Source of the DNA: Euglena gracilis
Lineage: Eukaryota; Euglenida; Euglenophyceae; Euglenales
Reading direction: 5' to 3'
DNA length: 64,000 nt
Assembly: GCA_039621445.1 (NCBI GenBank)
Contig: CP154955.1
Span: forward strand, 28,775,471 to 28,839,470
The translations under genes and the position numbers were made by a program. Below, one piece after another: positions 23,557-33,200 of the stretch. The first letter of the stretch is position 1. The number at the start of each line of letters is the position of its first letter. The notes beneath the pieces were generated by a model. That model did not search any database. It saw only the letters and a program-made list of their open reading frames with translations, and was not told the DNA's origin.

Positions 23557-24124
23557 CGCACTGGAATTAGCGAATATTCTGCCCCATTCCGCTACTTTTT
23601 TTACCTGTGTACTTTTCCCCCCCAGGTTCTCTCTTCCGAATGTTTCATTCAAAGAATTGTGCATGCTGAAGAAGGAATTTCAAAAATTGAATCTGAGATC
23701 AAGGAAACAATTGTCGAAGAAGTTCAAAAAGTCAATCCGGAAGGTCAATCAAAAAGGACAGAATCCAATTTCAAAAAAAGGAAGAGCAAGCGGCGCTGGG
23801 AATCAAGGTGAAGGTGTTCTTCCGTCCCCCCCCCGCTACCCTTTTTTAAATTCAACCCAGGCTTTTCCTGCCCCCTCCCTACTGCTTCAGAGGCACCCCC
23901 AAGGAGTTGGCCAAAAATACCGTTCCCCCCCCCCCATTTTTTGAATTATTTGGCTGCCGGAACCCAGGTTCTGGCTGAATTCAGGGACCGAAAGACACAA
24001 AAAAAGGGAATTTTTGGGGCGCGTGTGCCTATTTTTACCGGAGCGCCGGGTGACTGTTTTCCCCCACTCGGCCTGCCGGGGAGCCCATTCCGCGCACGGT
24101 CACCGAACCGGCAAGAGGGGAAAA
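23557..24124 (+). repeat. 5' LTR of element I (~568 bp)
   Basis: It is a direct repeat of 36443-37007, from CGCACTGGAA to GAGGGGAAAA, with scattered substitutions and small homopolymer differences. The ends are not TG...CA, so the exact limits are uncertain by a few bases. Confidence 0.88.
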
Positions 24125-24140
24125 TTGGTAGCAGAGGCTT
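24125..24140 (+). promoter_or_regulatory. primer-binding site of element I
   Basis: TTGGTAGCAGAGGC follows the 5' LTR directly and is absent after the 3' LTR. It closely resembles the initiator-Met tRNA type site TGGTATCAGAGC, with the second half shifted by substitutions. Confidence 0.6.
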
Positions 24141-24194
24141 GTTCGTTCTACGTTTTCCATTGAAGGCCATTTTCTCAAGTGCCTTCTTTTTGAA

Positions 24195-25085
24195 ATGCAA
24201 AGCGTGCACACCTCCCCAGAATTTTCCACACACGAAGAGGCTACGGCCCACCGGGACACAGACAGGATGCCAACCTTTGCGGCGGACTCTGAAGTGGTAG
24301 CCCCCACCGCAAGTCTTTCCGATAGCCCTCGGGAAGCGCAACAAAACACCCCGAAAAGATACCCCCGATCCCGTGCCCCATCCCCACTCCCATCCCCACA
24401 ATCCCCGTTTCCCGCGCTCCCAGCCCCACCCCAACTCCCACTCATCCCCCTCCAATCCGAGTCCCTAGTCGATAGCCCTCGAGACTCATCCCAAGTCCCC
24501 CTCCTGTTCCCGAAATCAGCCCAGCCCCAGAGCTGGGACCCGACCCCCTGGCTACCACCCGGGGCCCCACCCTCTCAGCTTTTCCCCGGGACCCCACCCT
24601 TCCCCCAGCTGATCCCTTCCCTGCCCTTCCCGTTCCCGTTCCCGTCCGAGGTGCCCCACCTGTAGGGCGTCCCGGAGCTGCAGAGTGAGCGGGCCTTCGC
24701 AGGCCTGCCGGTGCCCGTGCCCAGCCCCGGGCCACCGAGGAGCCCTGATGAGGGCATGCGGGCCATCACATATCACCCCGCCCACGAGCTGGGCCCCGGC
24801 GAGTCCGAGGGCCGAGACGGGATCCCCGTCCCCGTGGCTGGCCTGATCCCATATGTGCATCCGTCCCTGCAGTCTGCTGTGCCACCTGTACCGGTGGCAG
24901 GGCCCTCGCCGTCGCAGATGGCGTCGTCGTCCAGCCAAGCAGCCATCGCCGCACCAGTGGGAGTGCCGCCTCCCTACCGGTCCCCCAGCGAACACCCGAG
25001 CACCACCGCCGTGCACCCGCACTTCCGCACCCCCCCCATCCTCGGTCCGGCCGCACAAGGTGCCGCGGCTGGGCCTCTCCGATGA
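24195..25085 (+). pseudogene. Pro-rich N-terminal region of element I gag
   Basis: One frame is open from ATG 24195 except for a TAG at 24663-24665. It encodes Pro/Ser-rich sequence with PPY-like motifs (VGVPPPYRSPSEHPS) and stops at 25083, where the coding register moves to the next frame (KVPRLGLSDDEGDDEGEGEG). It could be the gag N-terminus or translated leader. No domain is recognised. Confidence 0.45.
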
Positions 25086-25848
25086 CGAAGGAGATGATGA
25101 GGGTGAAGGAGAAGGTGAAAGTGATCAACAACGCCGGGGAGAAGGACCTCGTGATGACGACGAGGAGTGGCTGGCGGGCGGGGACCAGAGCGAGATGTAC
25201 GACACCGAGGAGAAGCCGGACGAAGTCATGCAGGACCCCCGCGAGTGGGAGGCAGCATACGCTGCGTTGCAGACGCGGATGGACCGCCTCTGCAACACCG
25301 TCAACTTCATCGGCTCCAAGGCGAAGGAGATGTGGGACAGCTGGACGGCCTTGCAAATGGCCGCCGCCGTGAAGGACAAGGTGGACGAGCAAGGTGTGGC
25401 GGTGCAAGAGCTGAAGAAAAGGATGGCGGCCCAAGAAGGGGCCCACGTGGACCTGATGGAGAACGTGGTGAAGGTGAAGGACGACATCGTCAGACTACAT
25501 CAAGGAATATCACAACTCCACAAGCTCATGCCCATTGTGGCCACGGCGGAGGAGCGGATGACAAGAGTGGAGAAGTACACCCACGACGCGCTCGGAAACT
25601 TCGGTGAAGATCTCCGAAGGATCCGGGGGAAGGTGAAGGAGGCAGAAGACAACGCCGCGGCCGCGGTGATGGCGGTGAAGAGCGGCGTACCGACGAGTGG
25701 ACTCACCGAGCTGGTGGAGTGGCGCACCTCAAGGCCGCCGTGCAGGAGCTGCTGCAAGAGAAGGAGCGGCAGCGGGCCGAGAACGTCCAGCTGCAGGGGA
25801 AGCTCAACGCCGTCGAGGTGCAGATGGCCGCCTTCACCGCCAAGGTAG
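24853..25848 (+). CDS. acidic and coiled-coil gag segment of element I
   Basis: The meaningful part runs ~25050-25715. It is an acidic patch (DDEGDDEGEGEGESDQ) followed by heptad-rich helices (DKVDEQGVAVQELKKRMAAQ, DDIVRLHQGISQLHKLMPIV). At ~25710 the coiled coil continues in a different frame (HLKAAVQELLQEKERQRAEN), a one-base slip that may be a mutation or a frameshift site. The first ~65 residues of this frame are probably not translated. Confidence 0.6.
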   Translation: MCIRPCSLLCHLYRWQGPRRRRWRRRPAKQPSPHQWECRLPTGPPANTRAPPPCTRTSAPPPSSVRPHKVPRLGLSDDEGDDEGEGEGESDQQRRGEGPRDDDEEWLAGGDQSEMYDTEEKPDEVMQDPREWEAAYAALQTRMDRLCNTVNFIGSKAKEMWDSWTALQMAAAVKDKVDEQGVAVQELKKRMAAQEGAHVDLMENVVKVKDDIVRLHQGISQLHKLMPIVATAEERMTRVEKYTHDALGNFGEDLRRIRGKVKEAEDNAAAAVMAVKSGVPTSGLTELVEWRTSRPPCRSCCKRRSGSGPRTSSCRGSSTPSRCRWPPSPPR

Positions 25849-27635
25849 AGGCGACTGCGGTGGCGCAGGGCAAGGCGGTGGATGTGACGCCGCGCCTGGT
25901 GGAGCAGCTGCAGTATCAGCAGGCCGAGAACGCCCGGCTGAAGGAGCAGGTCAAGTTCCTGGTGGCGCAGGTGTCCTCCCTCACCACCAAGGTGGAGGCA
26001 GCCGCGGCCAAGGAGCCAAAGGCCGCTGAGCTGCCGCCGCTGATTGTGGGGAGGATCCAGAAGGTGGAGACGGAGATCCAGAAGGTGGGAGCCCAAGCCC
26101 AAGGGCTGACCGTGGCCGTGCAACGGCTCGCCGCGGACAGCCCCGGAGACAAGATCCGGGTGGTGGAGACCGAAGTGCAGAAGGTGAACGTCCAGACGCG
26201 AGCCGTGGTGATAGCCGTGCAGCGGCTGGACCAGATCGTCTCGAAGGTGATCGTATCCTCCCAAGCCAAGGCGGTGCCGGCCATGCCCGCCAAGGCTCCT
26301 CCACCCCCGGCCGAGCAGCAGCCGGTGCCGGTGGCCCGGCAGCAACCAGTTCCAGACGTGAGAACGGTCCAGATGGAGAAGCCCATGCAGGAGGAGTCCG
26401 TGGTGCAGGAGAAGCCGTCGTCCACCCTCCGACCAGCTCTCCGGCTGGTCCGGAAGCAGGCCGCCGCGGGAGGGGGCGGGGTGCCGTCCCTCTCCATCGC
26501 CTGCCTGACCACGCCGTCCGCCGTCCCCGTCGCCAGCGCGTCTGCGGTGCGAGAGGTCCGCATCGCCCCGGTGCAGGCCCAGCCAGCGGCCCTGCACTTC
26601 CTCCCGGCGCCGCTGGTGGACTCCGTCATCGGCCTCCACCCGGGCCGGTTCTCCGGGCATCCGGAGGACTGGCCGCAGTGGCGGAGGCGGTGGCTCCTGT
26701 TCCTTCGTGAACTCGAGCAGGCGTGGCCGTCCATCACGTCAGCTCAGCGCCTCGCCATGTTCCGCGCGGCTTTGGACGAGGCCACGGTGCTGATGCTGGA
26801 CGAGGAGATCGAGACCAAAGGAGAGGTGGAGTATGCCGTGCTGTTCGCGGAGGTGGACCTGGCAAACGGCGGCGAGGACAAGGAGGTCCTGCGGCGGCGA
26901 ATGAGGAAGCTGAAGCTGGTGACGAGCGGGAAGCTGACCGAGAAGTCCTGGAGGGAGTACTACGCGGAGATGGCGTCCATGGCGAGGCAGGTGGGCATGG
27001 AGGAGGAGGAGCTGGGGAAGCTCCTCGTGGAGGCCATGCCCCTCCACCCCTGGCGCCGGAATGTGGCGCAGGAGGAGGACAAGCGGGTGGACCACCGGTC
27101 CATCGTGCTGGAGGGCCTGCCGATAGACACGACGGTGGAGGAGGTCAAGGAGATGATTAAGCAAGAGACCACGGTGGCTCCCGCCTCAGTGCGGAAGGCG
27201 GGGCGCCGCTTCGTGGTGGTGCCAGTGGGCGACGAGCACCGCACCCTGGTGAAGGCCGTGTACGACCGCCAGCGGCTCGAGGGCGGCAGCATCGTCACGG
27301 TGACGGCCGACTCGTGCGACCTACCGGCGAAGGACATCCACAACCTCATGGTGAGATGGCTGCGGATGGAGGCGGAGATGGCCCCCCGAGAAGGAGAAGG
27401 AGATCCCGGAGAAGCGGCCGGTACCACGGTGGCAGCGGGACGTGGAGGTCGACGACACCACCGAGGAGCCGTACATCCAGGAGGTGGAGAAGACGAATGT
27501 GCAGCCAAAGAAGGAGAAGCCAGCGCAGCAACCACGTCCGCCGACGCCGCCGGTGCCCACGCCCCAAGGCAAGGGACAAGGCCAAGGGGGACGTGGGTAC
27601 CCGGAGCAGTGGTCATCGAGCCCATGGACGAGTGA
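25719..27635 (+). CDS. gag core of element I: coiled coil, capsid-like and RRM-like regions
   Basis: A 638-codon frame. Residues 1-200 are coiled coil. Residues ~304-460 are a Retrotrans_gag/capsid-like helical region (GLHPGRFSGHPEDWPQWRRR, SWREYYAEMASMARQVGM). Residues ~460-537 have an RRM-like strand-helix-strand pattern (SIVLEGLPIDTTVEEVKEMI, GRRFVVVPVGDEHRTLVKAV). Element II gag has the same order. The last ~80 residues are out of register: at a C-run near 27385 the coding frame moves +1 into the Lys/Gly-rich tail. No CCHC knuckle is present. Confidence 0.75.
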   Translation: MAHLKAAVQELLQEKERQRAENVQLQGKLNAVEVQMAAFTAKVEATAVAQGKAVDVTPRLVEQLQYQQAENARLKEQVKFLVAQVSSLTTKVEAAAAKEPKAAELPPLIVGRIQKVETEIQKVGAQAQGLTVAVQRLAADSPGDKIRVVETEVQKVNVQTRAVVIAVQRLDQIVSKVIVSSQAKAVPAMPAKAPPPPAEQQPVPVARQQPVPDVRTVQMEKPMQEESVVQEKPSSTLRPALRLVRKQAAAGGGGVPSLSIACLTTPSAVPVASASAVREVRIAPVQAQPAALHFLPAPLVDSVIGLHPGRFSGHPEDWPQWRRRWLLFLRELEQAWPSITSAQRLAMFRAALDEATVLMLDEEIETKGEVEYAVLFAEVDLANGGEDKEVLRRRMRKLKLVTSGKLTEKSWREYYAEMASMARQVGMEEEELGKLLVEAMPLHPWRRNVAQEEDKRVDHRSIVLEGLPIDTTVEEVKEMIKQETTVAPASVRKAGRRFVVVPVGDEHRTLVKAVYDRQRLEGGSIVTVTADSCDLPAKDIHNLMVRWLRMEAEMAPREGEGDPGEAAGTTVAAGRGGRRHHRGAVHPGGGEDECAAKEGEASAATTSADAAGAHAPRQGTRPRGTWVPGAVVIEPMDE

Positions 27636-27891
27636 AGAAGGAAAAGGAAAGGGTGGATACCAAGCCGAGCAGTGGTCATCGAGTGCATGGCAAGGAAATG
27701 AAGGAAAAGGAAAGGGTGGTGGGTACCAAGCCGAGCAGTGGACATCGAATGCCCCAAGACAAGATGAAGGCAAATCAAAAGGCAAGGCGAAAGGTGGAGC
27801 CAAAGGAGATCAAGGAAAAGGAAAGTCCAAGGGCAAAGGCAAGGACGGTAAGAGCAACGTCTCGGCCGTCCAGGAGCAGTATCGTGAGTGA
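27385..27891 (+). CDS. Lys/Gly-rich repeat tail of element I gag
   Basis: The frame continues gag after the slip at 27385 (EKEKEIPEKRPVPRWQRDVE). It contains three copies of a ~20-residue unit with GYQAEQWSSS, followed by a very basic Lys-Gly-Lys tail. In position it replaces the zinc-knuckle nucleocapsid of element II and could bind nucleic acid by charge. It ends at TGA 27889-27891, directly followed in frame by the methyltransferase ORF. Confidence 0.65.
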   Translation, partial: PEKEKEIPEKRPVPRWQRDVEVDDTTEEPYIQEVEKTNVQPKKEKPAQQPRPPTPPVPTPQGKGQGQGGRGYPEQWSSSPWTSEEGKGKGGYQAEQWSSSAWQGNEGKGKGGGYQAEQWTSNAPRQDEGKSKGKAKGGAKGDQGKGKSKGKGKDGKSNVSAVQEQYRE

Positions 27892-27900
27892 CGGGGCCGC
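27880..27900 (+). promoter_or_regulatory. candidate TGA readthrough site between gag and methyltransferase-protease (element I)
   Basis: The stop TGA (27889-27891) is followed by CGG, a known leaky context (the UGA-CGG class of readthrough signals in RNA viruses), and the next frame is in register with no other stop. This parallels the TAG arrangement in element II. Confidence 0.55.
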
Positions 27901-30264
27901 CCAGGCCCCAGGGATGGGGGTCTGGACCGGCCGTCAAATCCCAACGCCAGCGTGAGCGTGCGGGCAATCACCCAAGAGCCCCGCACGCCCCCCAGACCCA
28001 GCAAGCCCCACATCTTCCAAGGAGGGCAGAGACCGTGCCCTGAAGCACACGGTCAAGGCGGGGCCCATCGGATTTCGACAAACAGCTACTGGTCCGTGTT
28101 ACAAAAGAAGTCCCGTCGTTCCGAGCAACCGTCTGCGGCGCGACCGGTCTCGTCTGCGCAGTCCTCGTCCCCCGCCAAGCCAGCAGCGTCCGTGCCATCG
28201 TCTACGCAGCATCGTGCCACCGCGACGCCCCCAGCGGCACCACGCTCCGCACCCGCAGCAACCAGCGCCCCGTTCCCCCCGCAGAGCGCACCGTCCTCCC
28301 GGGCGGCACCGAAGCCGGCCGCATCGTCACCGACAACCTCGACGCCAAAGAGGTGGGCACTGGACCTGTTCTCCGGAACGGGTTCGGTGAAGCGGGCGCT
28401 GGAGAATCTCGGCTACTCCGTCGTCTCGGTGGATGGTGACTCGCGGTGGAAGGCGGACAAGACGGTGGACGTGCGGCGCTGGCGGTACTGGGAGGAGTAC
28501 TGGCCCGGCGAATTCAAGCTGGTCGCCGCCTCACCGCCGTGCACCGAGTACTCCAGCGCGATGACGACCAGGAGGCGGCGGCTGCGGAAGGCCGACTTCC
28601 TGGTCCGCAAGACGAAGGAGATCATCGCCTACCTGCGGCCGTCCCTGTGGTGGCTGGAGAATCCCCGCTATGGGAAACTCCGCCACCGCACGGTCGTGGA
28701 AGACATGCAGTACGTCGATGTGGACTACTGCATGTTCGAGGCGTCGGGCTATCGCAAGCCCACACGCTTCTGGATCGCGGACTCCATGGCCCCCATGCAG
28801 GACATCGTGTGCGACGGCCAGTGCGAGAACATCGTGGAGGAGCAAGATAGACGACGACATCATCGACGGCAGCTGGGTGGGGCATCCCAGCAGCGCAACA
28901 CCCGAGAGCAGGCGTTTCGCATTCCCGAAGGTGTAGTCCGATACCTGTGCGAGCGCACCCCACCAACCCGCCAAGCAGCCGTGCCGCCCAGCGCGAAACC
29001 GCCGTCGCCGGCACCCGCACCCGCGTCCGCCACCGCACCGCCAAGCCGGACGGCGCTGCCCCCGCAAGCAGCGGCGCTGTCCCAAGCCCCGCGTCAACGA
29101 CCGCCATCGTGCACCCGCCAAGCATCGTGCGCCCCAGCCGAGACGCACAACGATCCACCCGCCGAGCCCGTCACCACCGCCGCCGACGAGCCCCACCCCC
29201 CGCGGAAGGTCCACAAGGTCACCGTCCGTCCGTGGCAGTACCGCCCCAGCCGGCCCTTTCAGGTGGGCCGCATGGAGAGGCGGGGCGGCAGCTACCAGCT
29301 GATGCTGGATGTGGTCATCGAGATCGACGGCCAGGGGGAGAAGGCGAAGGCCCTTATCGACACGGGGGCGCAGACGTCGCTGATCCGTCGGGACTTGTTC
29401 CCGAACGGATGTTTCCGCCGCAGCGAGCGGCCGCTGCTGCTGCGGACCGTGAACGGCGACCTGCTGGCAGGCGGCAGCAACGAGGCGGACGTCCTCCTGG
29501 TGTTCAACGCGAGGAGTGAAGGAGAGGGGATTGGAGGAGTGAAGAGGTGGCACAGCCAGATCACCGTCCATGACGGTGATATAGGGTGTGACCTGATTCT
29601 GGGTTACCCCTGGCTGAAGGAGCACAGGCTGGATGTGCAACCCTGGCGGGATGCGCTCCAGCTCCACGACGACCCCCGATGGGTCATCGCCGGCACCGAA
29701 GCAAGCGAGATCGCAGCGCTAAGCACACGCACCCACGCGACCGTCCGAGCCCGCAGCCCGTCGCCGTTGCCCCGCAGGCCGTCCGAAGTGGAGGAGGAGA
29801 TGGAGGCCGAGGTGAGGAAGATGAGGCTCACCGTCGGGGTCAACGGCCCCGACGGAGACGACGAGGACGAGGCCCTGGACGCCGAGGAGGAGGCAATGGT
29901 GGCCAAGGTGCTGATCGACGCGGCCAAGGAGGCGAAGGAAGTCCGTGGGGTGGTCACAGGCGAGGCGGAGGAGCAGCATCCGCTGGCCGTCCAGCTGCGC
30001 GCCGAGATGCTCAAGGAGTTCGAGGGCCGCGTCTTCTGCGACCGCGTCCACCCCGATCCGCCGCCCCGAGGCCAGCACGGGATGGCGGTGCTGCGCCTCA
30101 AGCTAAACGCCCAGCCGGTGGTGGGGAGGGTGATCCACCTGAATGGCGAGCGGCTGGAGGCGCTGCGGGACATGGAGGAGGAGTGCCGCCGCGACCGGAA
30201 GGTGGAGCCGGGCGGCGGCCTTCCCGATTCGGAAGAAGAACGGGAAGTGGAGGATGGTGTGTGA
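27892..30264 (+). CDS. Dcm-like DNA methyltransferase fused to retropepsin (element I)
   Basis: Numbering from the GTG at 27952: a Pro/Ala-rich linker, then C5-methyltransferase motif I (ALDLFSGTGS, 136-145), motif IV with catalytic Cys197 (ASPPC), motif VI (WWLENP, Glu236) and VDVDYCMFEASGYRKPTRFW, ending with RIPEGVVRYL. The PPC-to-ENP spacing equals that of element II. After another Pro-rich linker comes the aspartic protease (ALIDTGAQTSLIRRDLF, Asp470; LILGYPWLKEHRLDV). The start is uncertain because readthrough from gag is likely. Near 30215 the reading moves to the frame of the RT ORF, and the last ~17 residues here are out of register. Confidence 0.88.
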   Translation, partial: RGRPGPRDGGLDRPSNPNASVSVRAITQEPRTPPRPSKPHIFQGGQRPCPEAHGQGGAHRISTNSYWSVLQKKSRRSEQPSAARPVSSAQSSSPAKPAASVPSSTQHRATATPPAAPRSAPAATSAPFPPQSAPSSRAAPKPAASSPTTSTPKRWALDLFSGTGSVKRALENLGYSVVSVDGDSRWKADKTVDVRRWRYWEEYWPGEFKLVAASPPCTEYSSAMTTRRRRLRKADFLVRKTKEIIAYLRPSLWWLENPRYGKLRHRTVVEDMQYVDVDYCMFEASGYRKPTRFWIADSMAPMQDIVCDGQCENIVEEQDRRRHHRRQLGGASQQRNTREQAFRIPEGVVRYLCERTPPTRQAAVPPSAKPPSPAPAPASATAPPSRTALPPQAAALSQAPRQRPPSCTRQASCAPAETHNDPPAEPVTTAADEPHPPRKVHKVTVRPWQYRPSRPFQVGRMERRGGSYQLMLDVVIEIDGQGEKAKALIDTGAQTSLIRRDLFPNGCFRRSERPLLLRTVNGDLLAGGSNEADVLLVFNARSEGEGIGGVKRWHSQITVHDGDIGCDLILGYPWLKEHRLDVQPWRDALQLHDDPRWVIAGTEASEIAALSTRTHATVRARSPSPLPRRPSEVEEEMEAEVRKMRLTVGVNGPDGDDEDEALDAEEEAMVAKVLIDAAKEAKEVRGVVTGEAEEQHPLAVQLRAEMLKEFEGRVFCDRVHPDPPPRGQHGMAVLRLKLNAQPVVGRVIHLNGERLEALRDMEEECRRDRKVEPGGGLPDSEEEREVEDGV

Positions 30265-33200
30265 CTACGCGGTGACGAACCTGCAGATCATGGCGGACAG
30301 CTACCCCTTGCCCTTGACGGAGGAGATCGTGGCGGAGCAGGCGAAGTGTACACTCTTCAGCACCATTGACTTGCGGGACGCGTTCCACCAGGTGGCCTTG
30401 GCGGAGGAGAGCCGACCGGTGACGAACGTCCAGCTGCCGGGTGGGCTGTGGCAGTGGCGTGTGGTCCCGCAGGGGATCAACGTCGGGCCCGCCCTCCTGC
30501 AGCGGGACATCGACGCCACCTGCGCGGCGGTGAAGGCGCACTCCTGCCCGTACTTCGACGACATCATCGTCAGTACGCGGCAGGGAGCGGAGGAGACGGA
30601 CGAAGAGTTCTACCAGAAGCACGCCCGAGACGTCCGTGAGACGTTGCTGGCCTTGGAGAAGGACAGATGGGTCAGCGACAGCCGCAAGGTCAAGCTCTTC
30701 ATGAGGCAGGTCGAGTTCGTGTGGCATGTCCTGGGGCACGGCAGGAGGGCGCCTGCCCCAGGCAAACTGTCGGCGGTGCAGCACTGGCAGCTGCCGCCGA
30801 CGGTCAGCAGTCTCCGCGCGTTTCTCGGCGTCTGCAATTACTATGCGGGCTACGTGAGACTCTACGCGGAGCTGGCGGCGCCGTTGCAGGAGAAGCTGAA
30901 GCTGCCGAGGGAGCTGACCAAGGCGGGATCCAAGCACCCAGTGGTGTGGACGGAGCAGGAGAAGGAGGCGTTCGACAAGCTGAAGAAGGCCCTCGTCGCC
31001 GACCTGGAGCTGTACCACATCGATCCAGCCAAGCCGCTCGTCCTGCGCACCGACGCGTCGGACTACGCCATCGGAGCGGTGCTGGAGCAGTTCCCGAACA
31101 TCGACGGCGTGCCGCGGGTGGAGGACCTGCGGCCGGGGGCCTCCGTCCCGGTGGCTTTCATGTCCCGGAAGCTCACCGAGGAGCAGCGCCTTCGGTGGGA
31201 TGTCCGGGACAAGGAGACGTATGCCGTGGTGGCCGCCCTCGACAAGTGGGCGGGCTTCCTGCTGGACAACGAGATCCTCGTCCTGACCGACCACCGCAGC
31301 CTGGAGTCGTGGTACAAGGAGTACGTCGCCGGAGTGGGCCCGCAGGGGAGGCGGGCCAGATGGCATGCGAAGCTCAACGAGTTCCGCATCACCGTGGTGC
31401 ACGTCCCCGGCGAGACCAACGTGGTGGGCGATGCCATGTCCCGCTGGGCCTACCCGGCATCACAAGGCTGGCGCGACACCTCGTGGCACGGCACCGAGGC
31501 CGACACGAAGGAGATGAAGGCCCACATCCTGGAGGAGAAGCTGCGCGAGAAGTCCACCCCGAAGGCAGTGCATCCCGAGGACGGGGAGACCAAGGCGGAG
31601 CAGGTGGAGAGGTCAACCCTGAAGGAGGGGAGAGAGCTGGCCGTCATCCAGCTGATCCTGCTCCAGTCGTTCGCCGCGGTCCCGTCAGCATCCCACATCG
31701 CCGTCACCACGCGCAGCCGCCTCGACACGCAGCGCAACGCCCGAGACGCCCCAGCAGACCCCCCGCACGGTACGCGATCCGAGCACCCACGCGAGATGCA
31801 CCCGTCAGCCTCGTCACCCGCGGCCGCAGCAGTCCCACCGTCGGCATCGTCTGCGGCAGTCCCACCGTCTGCGGCGCGCATCGCATCACCATCGTCCGTG
31901 CCAGCACCATCGTCCAACGCGCCATCGCCAGCCCCATCACCAGCACCGCAGTCCATCGCACCGCCCGCAGCGCCCACAGCCGGTGTGTCATCACCGGCCA
32001 TGCCCGTCCCAGCGTCCGCAGCCGGTGTGCCGTCACCGGCCGCGTCAGTCCCGTCTGCAGTGCTCTCAGCGGGTGTGCCGTCAACCGCTGAACCCGTGCC
32101 CCCGCAGCCTGACCTGGACATCAACGTCTTCGACATGGACTGGAGCAAGGCGTATGCGGTGTGCCCGCGCTGGAAGCCCGTCTGGGACCAGGCCCACAAC
32201 GGCCCGGGCTGGCCCAGCGGGTTCCAGGTGGTGGATGGGCGGCTCGTGTCGGCGGGGAGGTGGTGTGTGCCGAGGGGGCTGCTGGCGGAGGTGCTGAGGG
32301 AGCAGCACTCGGTCTCCGGCCACATTGGCGGGGACCGGCTGGAGGAGGAGGCCGAGCGCACCTACGTCTTCGCGGACCGGATGGAGGCGGCGAAGGTGGC
32401 CGGCGGGCTGCAGCGGACGTGCCCGGTGTGCCAGGCCACCGAGCACCCCCACCAGCCGCTGCGGCTGAAGGTCTGCCCGACGCCCGTCCCGCCGTACATC
32501 ATGGCGTCGGTGGCCATCGACCTCTTCGTGATGCCGGAGGTGGACTTCGAGGGGCAGCTGTACAACGTGTTCGCCGCCTGCGTCGATCGCCACAGTGGGT
32601 GGGTCGGGGCCACGGCCCACCACGCGCGCAGCCTCACCGCCGCCACCGTGGCCAAGGCGATGTACCGTGGGTGGTGGTCGCCGCACGGGCTGCCCAGCGT
32701 GATCACCAGTGATCGCGGGCCGCACTTTGCTGGTGCGTGGTGGCGCAGCATGTGCGGCCTGCACGGGATCCGCCACGCCTATGCCCAGGCGTACCACCAC
32801 GCGGCGAACGGGCGGGCAGAGTCCCTCGGTGCGCAGCTGCAGAACCGGATCCGGAGCGAGAAGGCCGAGGCCCCGATCACCTGGGTGGAGTCCCTGCCCA
32901 GGGCAGTGCAGAAGCTGAACGATTCCAAGGCGCAGCACGGCCTGAGTCCGTACGAGGTGCTGTATGGACGGCATCGGTGGACTGGTGGCGTACCATACAA
33001 GGCCCCGGTCATGGTGCAGGATGCCGTGTTATTCTTCGAGGGACAGAAGGCCGTGGACCAGAAGGTCGTCGACGTCCTCAACGACCTCCACAAGCGGCAA
33101 GCGGACCAGAAGAACCGGAGCAGGAAGGACCTCCAGGAGTTCGCCAAGGGAGACCTGGTCTGGTACCTCCGGCCTCCGAGGCGGCCGGGCCAGAAGCTCG

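Noticed and set aside
24552-27967. Long minus-strand frames opposite element I gag (for example 25500-26660, 386 codons)
   Set aside because: They are shadows of GC-rich plus-strand coding sequence. The plus strand has capsid-like and pol domains; the minus frames are His/Leu/Arg-rich without domains.
31450-32974. Minus-strand frames of ~300 codons opposite RNase H and integrase of element I
   Set aside because: Antisense shadows of the 30143-34603 pol frame.
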